Of a stretch of DNA of 64,000 bases, positions 36,925-46,235 are shown piece by piece. This DNA comes from a candidate division KSB1 bacterium. GTDB lineage: Bacteria > Zhuqueibacterota > Zhuqueibacteria > Residuimicrobiales > Krinioviventaceae. Made by a program: the position numbers and the translations under genes. The notes beneath the pieces are model-generated. The model worked only from the letters and a program-made list of their open reading frames with translations. It was not told the origin of the DNA and ran no database searches. The first letter of the stretch is position 1. Each line of letters starts with the position of its first letter. The stretch spans positions 342,706-406,705 of the forward strand of contig JAXHMJ010000002.1 of the NCBI GenBank assembly GCA_034521575.1. Direction: 5' to 3'.

Positions 36925-38152
36925 AGTATTCCTGGTTTATTTTTTACTGCGTGAAATATTTGACGAAAAGATCACATCGATCGCATTGTTTTTCTTTATA
37001 TGTTCCCGGCAGCTGATTTATTATAGTCAGGAGCTAAAGCCCTATTCACTGGATGTGTTTTGGACGGTTGTGCTGCTTTTGCTCTTTTTTCAGGTACAAA
37101 AAAAAGATAACGTCCGCCTGGCAGATGCAGTTATTATGGGGGTCCTGGGGAGTCTGGCACTATGGTTTTCATTTGCCACACTTTTTTTGATTGCAGCGGG
37201 TTCGATTTATTTTGTGGTTTTATATTTTCATAAGAAAACAGCCATGCTTCTTTTCCCCATTTTGTTTTGGCTGTTCAATACGATTGCTTTTGCTCTTGTA
37301 CAGCGGCAGGGTATTCAAATGGGTGATTTAACGGCTTATTGGAATTTTGCGTTTATACCTCTTCCGTCAGATACTCTATCCTTACAGCGCATCGGGCATA
37401 TGTTTCAGAATTTCATTCACTATGCCGGTATTCCCTATGTTTCAGTATCCGCTGCTGTTATTGTTTTTTTGCTGGGCCTTTATCACTTTTTTAAAACAAT
37501 GCCTGTCAAGGCGTTTATACTTGTATTGATATTTGTGATGCCGGTTTTTGCTTCGATGATTCAAAAATATCCGTTTTCAGGACGTATGGTTTTATTTCTT
37601 CTGCCAATATTTTATATTGTCATAGCGTCTGGTATGATACCCCTTTTCTCTTGTCAACGATTGGCTGGTTGGATTTTTGTTTTATTTCTTTGCATGCCCT
37701 TTCTTAAAACCGGAATTGAATTATCATATAAACCTATCAAAATGGAAGAGATAAAACCGCTCCTTGAAATTTTTACAGAAAACAGACAAGCGTCGGATGC
37801 TCTATATGTGTATCCGAATGCGTTTCCGGCATTTCGGGTTTATCAACCAAACTACAATATTGATAACAGCGAGTTTACAGTAGGAATACCGGATTCTATT
37901 ACATTGCTGACTGGTAAAAATATCTGGATTCTCTATTCTCATTTAACGAAACATACAGACTATCCAAAAGCCCCAGAGTACCAAAAGACGGTTTATAAAG
38001 AAACCGGTGCCAAATTGGTACATTATGAGAAAAGCAGTACATCTGATGATGTTTATAACAACAAAAATAGCGCTTGCCCGGAGACAAGTGTCATTTCTGA
38101 TTAATTTTAATACCCTGTTCAGGTTGGATACTGGATATAGCTGAAGCTGCAT

Positions 38153-38676
38153 TCAGGATTCTGCTTTGAATAAGCATCTATATTCAATTATATTGAACAG
38201 CTTTTTGATCAGATGCTGTGAAGCGATATAATACCAGATAATTGGAATAAAAAAGTCCGCGCCGATAAAAAGCTGTGATAATGTTTTGTCTTTAATCCCA
38301 TAAATCACGACTGTCAGGATAAAAACACAGGCAAAAATAACAGAATCGGATCGCGCCCATACGGCCAGGAAGATAAAAAGTCCTGATACATCGCAGAACT
38401 GTCCGGTATGAGAATAACCGCATTGTCCGGGGTGTGTGTGTTGATAGGATGAACATCGGTGTAATCAAAGCCCGGTTTGAGCACCAGTTTCTGCTCGCGG
38501 CTAAAATGCGGGTGATACACGATGGTGGACAAGGGGCCGAAAATAAACTGTGTTGCCGCATTCCGGTAAGCGGGAATAAACACAAATATGAACGATCAGA
38601 GCAAACGAGAAAAAAAGCCGGGCATAAATCGTCTTGAGGGTCCGGGTGTTTTATCAATATGATCCGTTTCCTGCAT
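38153..38676 (-). pseudogene. Decayed small membrane protein gene
   Basis: Reading leftward from ATG 38676: MQETDHIDKTPGPSRRF, an in-frame TGA after FFSRLL, then SFIFVFIPAYRNAATQF, a soluble stretch with KPGFDYTDVHPINTHT and NAVILIPDSSAMY. A frame change near 38345 leads to two hydrophobic segments (SVIFACVFILTVVIYG and FFIPIIWYYIA) and a TGA at 38153. The total is about 175 residues with helix, loop, helices topology. One stop and one frame change make it a pseudogene or a twice-misread gene. The family is not recognised; it lies in the glycan locus. Confidence 0.5.
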
Positions 38677-38771
38677 AACAACCTTTTTTTCAGATTCCGC
38701 TCAAACATGACAGATCACACACCCGGTTCCGAACCTGTGTTCAACGGCAGGTTGAGTGTCCCCGTCCCGGA

Positions 38772-39818
38772 TTATCCGATAGAAATCATCCGCTCGACGG
38801 CCTGATAGGCGCGTTTGCGGATATCCTCAGGCACATGTATTTCATACTGTTCTTTCAGTAACGCGTCGCGTGTCTGCTCCAGTGTGATTTCCTGCATGTG
38901 CGGACAGCGGATACTGCACAGTCTTAGCAGGTCTTTGTCCGGATTTTCCGCAATAATATTATCGGCCATGCTGCATTCCGTCAGCAACAGATATTGCCCG
39001 GCCTCACTGTCCCGGATCATGCGGATCATTTGCGAGGTGCTCCCGCTATAGTCCGCCGCCTTGACCACGTCAGGCGGGCATTCCGGATGCGCGAGAACAA
39101 TGGCCTCCGGATGCTGTTTGCGCACCTGTTTGATATCATCAACCGTGAACTGTTCATGCACCTCACAGCGGCCTCCCCAGCCTATAATCGTATAGTCCAG
39201 GTCTTTGTTGCGTTTGTCCAGATCCTGCGGATTTTTGGTGGGAAAGATCACCCGCATTCCCGTTTCCCGGGCGATATTTTCGGCCATAAATTCATCCGGT
39301 AAAAAAATGACCGTGTCTGTATTCAAAGACTCGACCACCGCGTTCGCATTGCCGGAGGTGCAGCAGATATCACTCTCGGCTTTGACATCGGCGTATGTGT
39401 TGACATAGGTGACGACCGGCACCCCGGGATACTGTTTGCGCAGCTTACGCACATCCGCTGCGGTGATACTTTCCGCCAGAGAACAACCTGCCCTGGGAGA
39501 GGGAACCAGAACTTTTTTATCCGGACTCAGGATTTTCGCGGTTTCGCCCATGAACCGCACCCCGCAAAACACAATGATATCCTTGTCCGTGGTCGCGGCT
39601 TTGCGGGCCAATGCCAGTGAATCCCCGACGTGGTCGGGAATGGTATGATATAAAGCCGGTTCCATGTAATTATGTCCCAGGATGACCGCATTCTTTTCGT
39701 GTTTTAAAATATTAATTTCGTCTACCAGTTCCGCTTTCAGGCGCAATTCAACCTCCGGGACAACGGAATGCAGCTTTTCATGCATTTTTTCATATATTGA
39801 TTGTACGCTGGAATCCAT
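38772..39818 (-). CDS. nadA: Quinolinate synthase A
   Basis: Condenses iminoaspartate with dihydroxyacetone phosphate to give quinolinate for NAD synthesis; carries a [4Fe-4S] cluster. 348 residues. Conserved blocks: AVILGHNYMEPALYH, FCGVRFMGETAKILSP, a Cys in SDICCTSGNA, GWGGRCEVHEQFT, HPECPPDVV, and the C-terminal CSIRCPHMQEITLEQ. The three cluster cysteines expected in the family can be placed. GAGGA lies 6 bases before the ATG. NadB and NadC are not adjacent. The gene is flanked by glycan genes and seems to be a lone housekeeping insert there. Confidence 0.95.
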   Translation of the reverse strand: MDSSVQSIYEKMHEKLHSVVPEVELRLKAELVDEINILKHEKNAVILGHNYMEPALYHTIPDHVGDSLALARKAATTDKDIIVFCGVRFMGETAKILSPDKKVLVPSPRAGCSLAESITAADVRKLRKQYPGVPVVTYVNTYADVKAESDICCTSGNANAVVESLNTDTVIFLPDEFMAENIARETGMRVIFPTKNPQDLDKRNKDLDYTIIGWGGRCEVHEQFTVDDIKQVRKQHPEAIVLAHPECPPDVVKAADYSGSTSQMIRMIRDSEAGQYLLLTECSMADNIIAENPDKDLLRLCSIRCPHMQEITLEQTRDALLKEQYEIHVPEDIRKRAYQAVERMISIG

Positions 39819-39944
39819 AACATCCTCAATTAAAGTTCAACGTGTAAAGTAAGCAAAGAAAGTAAAAAAATCAATCTTTTCGTTTTCATTACTGCTGGAT
39901 TTATTTTATATTAGAATAATATTTTCATAAAAAAGGATTTAGAG

Positions 39945-41983
39945 ATGGGGAAAATTAAAAATTTCGAAAATATGTTATCAGTCCTGATTATTCTGTCTCT
40001 TTGTTTTATCGGTGTTCTTTTATTTGTGTTTGCGGTGCAGTCATACCAATATGATGGACATATGTCTATCATGAATACGGATACATTAATCTATGCTCAA
40101 TATGCCCGCGCTATGGCAGACGGGCATGCCTATCAGTTTAATGCAGGCGATGGCCCCACGACAGGCTCGACGAGTCATTCCATATCTGGCTGCTCGCTTT
40201 ATGTTACAGGCTCGGCTTTACCGGCTATCAACTATTTGATGCCATGTTGGTTCTCAATATACTGCTCCTTATGGGATCTGTCCTTTTTTTCTGGTTCATT
40301 TTAAAAAAGGTTGCACGTTCTCTTGTATGGCCGGGTATTCTTTTGCTGGTTTTCAGCGGTCACTTTGCTCTTGTCTTTATGGGGTTTAGTGATATGGGTT
40401 GGTTTGTTTTTCTTCTTTACGGGGTATTTTGCTTATTACTTTACGGTAAGCGCAAATGGGGCGGCGGCTTGCTTTTTCTTTTGGCTTTAACGCGCCCGGA
40501 AGGTATGATCATCGCTGCTTTTTTCGCTGTTCTGACCGTAATTGAGAAACAAATTTCAAAACCAGAGTCTCCCGGATGGGGTGTAGTGGCTGCCGGTATT
40601 GCCGGTGTAATCCTGGCTCTGGGTATCAACTTTGATATGACCAGTATGCTGACCTTTGATTCCACAGCAAGCAAAGGGTATTTTAATTTTTATGATACAT
40701 TGACAGCCCTCACCTTTTTCGCCCGTGATTTTGTGATTTTGATACGCGAGATCGTATTTGCCGTATCCGGCGGATTCCGCCAGCATTTTTTTCCTGCTGT
40801 GATTGCCGGTCTGCTTTTTTTCTGGGGCTTGATGCAACGCACATGGGACAAACCTGATTTTGAAAAAACCGGAAAAATTGAAACCTGGTGGATACTATCT
40901 GCTGTTTCATCACTTGCCGTGGTGGCGGCAAGCAGCTGGCAGGGGGTTCATCTTGACCGATACCTGGTCTGGATCTTTCCGCTGATTGGATTGTATCTGC
41001 TTCGTGGTATTCAGGCTTTGCCGCTTCACAAGCCGGTTACTCGTATTCTGTTTGCCATTTTTATTGGGTTTCAAATACTGAATTACCCGTTTTTTCTCAA
41101 TCAATACAAACAAGCCTGCGCCAAAACACGTTCAGAATTAACCGAGTATGAACAATTTGGAGCAGAGATTAGTATGGATTTGACACTTGGCCTGCAAGGC
41201 GGCAGTGGTGTCAAATATCTTTTGCCTGAAAATCGGGTAATCAACATAGTTGGAGTTACAAACCCGTTTTTTCGTGGTGTGTTTGAACAAATCTCTCGTT
41301 TAAAACAGATACAGTATGTCCCTGATGCCCAATTTGATCTTTTCTTATCCAGTGACTCTAGTCATGGTTTTCCCGGGCCTCTGGTTTCCGATGCACATTT
41401 TGTGGATGTTCCCTCTATTTTTGATGATATTCTCTATGTTTTCCCAATGGATTGGTCACCACTCCGGCAAAGTGCAGCGCCATTGACCCTACATGCAGTT
41501 GATACACTGCTTTTGACTGACAAGCTGGACATCGGATTTGCAGATGATGAAGAACGCTGTGATTATCGGCTCGACAGCCAGTATCATGTTCAAAAGGTGC
41601 TGCCGTTTGCGTTCTCCTTTCATGCTGATACCATCTCCTGTGTTGATGTGGCCCGGCCTGTTATGGGATCTGATTATTTTACCCTGAAAACCAGACCTGA
41701 AACACAACACTGGCTGGCGGTACGTTTTGTTAATTCGGATACAGTCGAATATCAGGCATTCGGCTCTGTGCATAATGTTGCAACGGATACAAAAACCGTT
41801 AAAGAGTTATTGCTGAAAACCACAACAGGGTTTCAAACCATTCTGGAGCTCGATCCGGGCGAGGAAAAAGTCAATGAATACCTTTTTGCCTTGCCCCCTG
41901 AAGCCATTGCTGGCCCTTTTACCCGGTTTGCGATTCATGGTGATCATCTGCCCGCTCACTATTGGATATTTACAACGCAGTAA
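39945..41983 (+). CDS. Polytopic membrane protein, GT-C-like, copy 1 (one frame break)
   Basis: About 680 residues in two frame pieces. The first (39945 to about 40172) holds a membrane helix and the block IMNTDTLIYAQYARAMADG. One base is missing at about 40172-40176; restoring it gives TSHSYIWLLALCYRLGFTGYQ, matching copy 2. The second piece has eight or so helices, a WQGVHLDRYLVWIFPLIGLY block, then a soluble domain of 270 residues with LDIGFADDEERCDYRL near the end. The layout, an acidic motif after helix 1, many helices, and a C-terminal extracellular domain, resembles lipid-linked sugar transferases. GAAAGGA-like sequence precedes the ATG. Function is inferred only. Confidence 0.72.
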
Positions 41984-42004
41984 ATCTGACAATTGGAAAA
42001 AAGA

Positions 42005-44041
42005 ATGCTGAATCCGCAACACACAAATAATTTCTTATCCCTGTTTTTCATCATTGTTCTGCTATTTCTCTCTATCCTTTTATTTTTAGCACCTGCCAAA
42101 CCCTTTGGGCTGATGGGCCACGCCCCGGTATTGAATATGGATTCAATGATTTATGCCCAGTTTGCAAAGACCATAGCGAATGGACATGCCTATGAGTTCA
42201 ATGCAGGAGAACAGCCCGTAACGGGGTCATCCAGCCATTTATATGTCTGGATATTAGCAGGTCTGCATAAAACAGGCATACGCGGTCTTGAACTTTTAGA
42301 TGCTGATGCTGATCCTGAATATTGTATTGAGTGCTGTTTTTTTCTTTTTCTATTGGCGCATCCTCAGTGTCATTGCACCTGAAATCAAATGGCCGGCTGT
42401 ATTGACTGTTCTTTTTAACGGGCAGCTGATTTTAATTTATCTGGGCGCCAGTGATATGGGGCTGTTTGTAACCTTGCTTTTTGCGCTGTGGTTTGCGGTG
42501 CTTTATAAAAAGCCGATCTTACAGGCTGTGCTGCTCTTTCTGGTCGCAATCGCCAGACCTGAGGGTATTATTATCGTCGCTCTTTTTCTGCTCTTCTCTG
42601 CTAAAAAGGTTTCAAGGCGACTCACAGTCAACAATATGATACCTGTTGCTGCGGGTCTGACCGGAATCGGTTTTATCATGATGTTGAATTACAGTCTGAC
42701 CGGAATGATCGCATTTGATTCGGGCATCGGGAAAAATTATTTTTTTCGTCATGACATCCTGACGGCACTGAGTTTTTTCGTAAAAGATATTCTTGCTCTT
42801 TTTCGGGAGATATTATTTCTTGGACGGACTGGATCCCGTGAATTTTATTTCCCGGCTGTGGTAGCCGGTGTACTGATCATGTGGGGACTTTTAAGGCGGT
42901 TTTCACGCAGAGACAAAGAGCCGATTCATGTGTTTGTGGAATATTGGTGGCTGGGGGCTGTTCTGCTTCAGTTCGCACTGGTGGCATGGAGCGGCTATCA
43001 GGGCATTCATACAGACCGATATTTTACATGGATATTTCCGATACTCACAATCTACTTGTTTGATTCAGTGCGAGATCTGTTCAAATCAAAAAATAAAATA
43101 ATTCTGTTTTATAGTCTGATCATCGGTTTTCAGATCATGTCATTTTCCGTTTTTATCAATTTGTACGCCGAGTCCTGTGCCCGCACTCAAACCCGGATTG
43201 ATATATTAACCACTGCTTTGGCGTCTGTCAATGAACAGACTACAATCGGAACAATCAATAATGCCGGAATAAAATATGTTAACGAGAGTCATAATGTCGT
43301 TAATATGGGGGGGATTGCACCTTATTTCCGGGGAATGCCATTTATGGTGCATCGATTAAAAACTGCACAATATAATCCGGAACTACAGTTTGAATATCTC
43401 CTGGATAAAAATGAAAAGCATCTTATTCCGAATCTGCTGTTCAAAAGTGAAAAAGAGATTAGAGTTGCCACTATTTTTGATATTTCTTCCTCGTTAAAAA
43501 AGATGAATTGGCAGCCTCTTCTCAGGTCTTCGAGTCCCGTTTTTGCCTCACGCTTAAACGACTCTCTTACTTGTATAGATAGTCTGGACATCGGTTTTGT
43601 TTGTGACGAGGAGCGTTGTGATTATTCCTATCAGCTTGATTATGATGTCCATTACGCCAGACCTTTTAGTATGTCTTTTCAACGGGATTCTCTCGAGTAT
43701 TTGGATGTCGCCAGACCCGTTTTGGGACAGGACCGTTTTCACTTCCGCTCATATTCGGATCGTGATCATTGGCTGGTTGTTCGCTGTTTCGTCCCCAAGT
43801 TTGTTCAGCTTCAGGCCTTTGGCAAATTAATCGATATTGAATTGGATGACTATAATTCGTTTTCATTGCAGCTTGCTTCGGGATTTACAGGTGCTGTTGC
43901 AGATACTTTAGGATCGATACCCGGAAAAATGAATGAATTTTTGATCCATATCCCGAAAACACCGTTAAAGATCGGAACATGGTTATCAACTTGAACGGTT
44001 ATCATATCCCGGCAGCCTATTGGCTGTATGTCAAGAAATGA
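42005..44041 (+). CDS. Polytopic membrane protein, GT-C-like, copy 2 (two frame breaks)
   Basis: Paralogue of the gene before it, 21 bases downstream and the same in length and layout. VLNMDSMIYAQFAKTIANG parallels copy 1, as do GYQGIHTDRYFTWIFPIL and LDIGFVCDEERCDYSY. Breaks: one extra base near 42306 in GATGCTGATGCTGAT, after which DAMLILNIVLS continues as in copy 1; and a shift near 43978 that lets the frame run on as VINLNGYHIPAAYWLYVKK to the TGA at 44039, matching the end of copy 1 (HLPAHYWIFTTQ). Both copies are broken at a similar point after helix 1. Same inferred role. Confidence 0.72.
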
Positions 44042-44069
44042 GTGTAGATAACGTTAAGGAATTAATTTT

Positions 44070-45611
44070 ATGCCATCTGCTGCAAAAGTAAAGCTTTCGA
44101 AAAAGGAATTACTTGTTGCTTTCTGTCTGACCACTCTGGTTTATTTGATTTTCAGTTATGGGGCAATTCGTTCTCCTGACAGTGAAATTATGTTCAGAAC
44201 AAGTTTGGCACTGGCTGATTCAGGGCATTTTTACGCTTCCGAACAATTACAGTGGAAAGAGTTTGGATTACCCAAAGGCAAAGATGGAAACCGCTATTCG
44301 ATTTTTGGCCCGGCTCAGGCAATAGCTGCCGTGCCGCTGATCAAGTTATCGCAGATTATCAACAAGTCAAAATGGTATCAAAGCTACCTCAACATAGTCC
44401 CAACCTCTCATTATGTACCGGGAGGTATCATGTCATTTCTACGAGGAGAAACTGCAACGCCTGCAAAAGAGCATGCCTTGCGATTCTGGGTCTGTTTGTT
44501 TTATGTTTTTGTCAGTTCAGCGTCAGTGATCGTGTTTTTAAAGATCATGATATTTTTTACGGCATCCAGACTCATTCTCTATTTAATAGGTAACATGTTT
44601 GCGTTTGGAACTTTGGTATTCGCTTACGCTCTCACATTTTTCAGTGAACCGTTGGCCTTGTTGTTTGTGCTTTTGTCTTTTTTGCAGCTTTTGCGATACA
44701 GCACGGCTTTTAAACCAAACCGAACACTTTTAGCAGCTGGATTGTTTTTGGGACTGGCTGTCGCAACTCATATTAGCGCAATTTTATTTGCCCCCTTTTT
44801 TTTAGTTATCCCGCTTATCAAGCAAGAAAAAGAACTTCAAAGGTACGAGTGGATCAAAAAATTATTCCTATTTTCAAGTTTATTTCTCCTGGTCATTGCC
44901 TGTATTGGCCTGTATAATTACCTGAGATTTGGATCATTTCTAGAGACTGGTCGTACAGCAGATCCTCATCTGCGCTATGCTTTTTTTACATTACCATTTG
45001 AAGGTTTGCTCGGGCTTTTATTAAGCCCGGGCAAAGGGGTTATCTGGTTTTGTCCGGCTGTGATTCTGGGATTGGCGTTTTGGCGTTCCTTCCATGATCA
45101 ATACAAGTCTCTGTCGATCCTGATTTTGTTCATGATCGCGTTCCGTATAATATTCATTTCATGCAGAACCGACTGGCATGGCGGATTTTGTCTGGGACCC
45201 AGGTATCTGGTTATGGCTATTCCTTTCTTTCTTATTCCACTGGGTCCGGCATTTGAAAAGATGAAAAGAAAGAAAGCAGAGATCATTCTTTTTCTGGTAA
45301 CATCTGTCTGTGTGCTGCAGGAATTGTACTTTAACACCGGTGAGGTGTTTTCATTTCTTCATTTTCAAAAGTTCAAATACAGCCAAATGGGGATTAATGT
45401 CTTTGAAAATAATCTTCTTTATTTCAACCTTCACCTGTCTCCCGTGCTGCATATATTAGAAGGGAAAACAGGACCGTTTTTAATGCAAAATACGGAATTA
45501 ACCAATCTCAACATTTGGCTGTTTGGTTCCGCAGTTTTTTTGACATTATTTGCCGGCCTGTTTATTATTTTAAAATACAAGTATAAAGACAACTTGAATA
45601 AAAAGACATGA
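44070..45611 (+). CDS. Polytopic membrane protein, probable GT-C type glycosyltransferase
   Basis: 513 residues, intact, about eleven helices. After helix 1 comes SPDSEIMFRTSLALADSG, an acidic motif in the place where GT-C enzymes hold the catalytic residue. Later blocks are GLFLGLAVATHISAILFAPF and DWHGGFCLGPRYLVMAIPF, the latter common in bacterial PMT or ArnT-like proteins. AAGGA precedes the ATG by 9 bases. It follows the two duplicated genes by 28 bases but differs from them in sequence. It probably adds a sugar to a glycan on the periplasmic face. Confidence 0.76.
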   Translation: MPSAAKVKLSKKELLVAFCLTTLVYLIFSYGAIRSPDSEIMFRTSLALADSGHFYASEQLQWKEFGLPKGKDGNRYSIFGPAQAIAAVPLIKLSQIINKSKWYQSYLNIVPTSHYVPGGIMSFLRGETATPAKEHALRFWVCLFYVFVSSASVIVFLKIMIFFTASRLILYLIGNMFAFGTLVFAYALTFFSEPLALLFVLLSFLQLLRYSTAFKPNRTLLAAGLFLGLAVATHISAILFAPFFLVIPLIKQEKELQRYEWIKKLFLFSSLFLLVIACIGLYNYLRFGSFLETGRTADPHLRYAFFTLPFEGLLGLLLSPGKGVIWFCPAVILGLAFWRSFHDQYKSLSILILFMIAFRIIFISCRTDWHGGFCLGPRYLVMAIPFFLIPLGPAFEKMKRKKAEIILFLVTSVCVLQELYFNTGEVFSFLHFQKFKYSQMGINVFENNLLYFNLHLSPVLHILEGKTGPFLMQNTELTNLNIWLFGSAVFLTLFAGLFIILKYKYKDNLNKKT

Positions 45612-45775
45612 AGAATTTTCTTAATTTTTGTTGTGTGGAAAGATTTCCCAAAATTATTTTGAGAAATTCTGTTATTTGGGGGGGTATTTATCACACATCT
45701 GAATCATTTTACCTGTTCTGAAACGCAATTAAAGTAAGATTAAAAATCAAGGTTTTATTTTGGGATTCTCAATTC

Positions 45776-46150
45776 ATGTCTAAACGCGCTGCCATTATTA
45801 TCGGCGCCAAACCTGTGGGCCTTACGACAGCTTATGAACTCTGCAAGCAGACCCGTACCAAACCCGTTGTCTTTAAGAAATCATCCGTGATCGGCGGCCT
45901 TTCACGAACCGTCAATTATCGGGGGAATCGAATAGATATTGGAGGGCTCCTGTTTTTTCCCAAATCCGGACGGGTCATGGACTGGTGGTTAAATAGTTTA
46001 CCTGTTGAAAAGGGTTCCTCAAGCGTTCAGGGCGTACCGCTTTCGCAACCAATCCTGGACGGAGAAAAAAATCCTGTGGAAACGGATGTGGTGATGCTGG
46101 TGCGCGCGCGTCTTTCAAGAATATGCGATAACTATCACGAGGAGCGTTGA
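45776..46150 (+). pseudogene. Truncated NAD(P)/FAD-dependent amine-oxidase-like gene
   Basis: 124 residues matching only the N-terminal quarter of a long FAD protein. [16 protein letters not shown] replaces the normal GxGxxG with GAKPVG, which would weaken FAD binding. [21 protein letters not shown] is well kept, but the following residues differ from the usual GGHRFF. The match stops after [10 protein letters not shown], then runs into unrelated text and a TGA. Related full-length proteins sit in glycan loci as flavin sugar or isoprenoid oxidoreductases. No continuation was found in other frames downstream, so this is a remnant. Confidence 0.7.
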
Positions 46151-46235
46151 GCTTCGGCGCCGGGGTACCGGGAATATATATTGTGATTCAGGCTCTATTT
46201 TTTTATATTCAATTGAATAGAGAGAGGTAGCTTGC

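Larger units (their letters stand above)
35286..38104 (+). pseudogene. GT-C glycosyltransferase-like membrane protein, interrupted by an IS element
   Basis: Bases 35286-35606 encode the start of an ArnT/PMT-like polytopic protein, with the catalytic-site block LWLDEACVAWNIL after the first helix. From 36934 the rest resumes (FFFICSRQLIYYSQELKPYSLDV, with about eight helices) and ends at 38104. Removing the 1318 bp element and one 9 bp target copy, and skipping one base near 35578, rebuilds LLPFIAGVLSVFLVYFLLREIF, a smooth helix. The gene therefore carries an insertion and, unless it is a sequencing error, a single-base lesion. The GTG at 35286 has GAGG 5 bases upstream. It would have moved a sugar from a lipid carrier on the periplasmic side. 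It is now inactive as one polypeptide. Confidence 0.8.
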
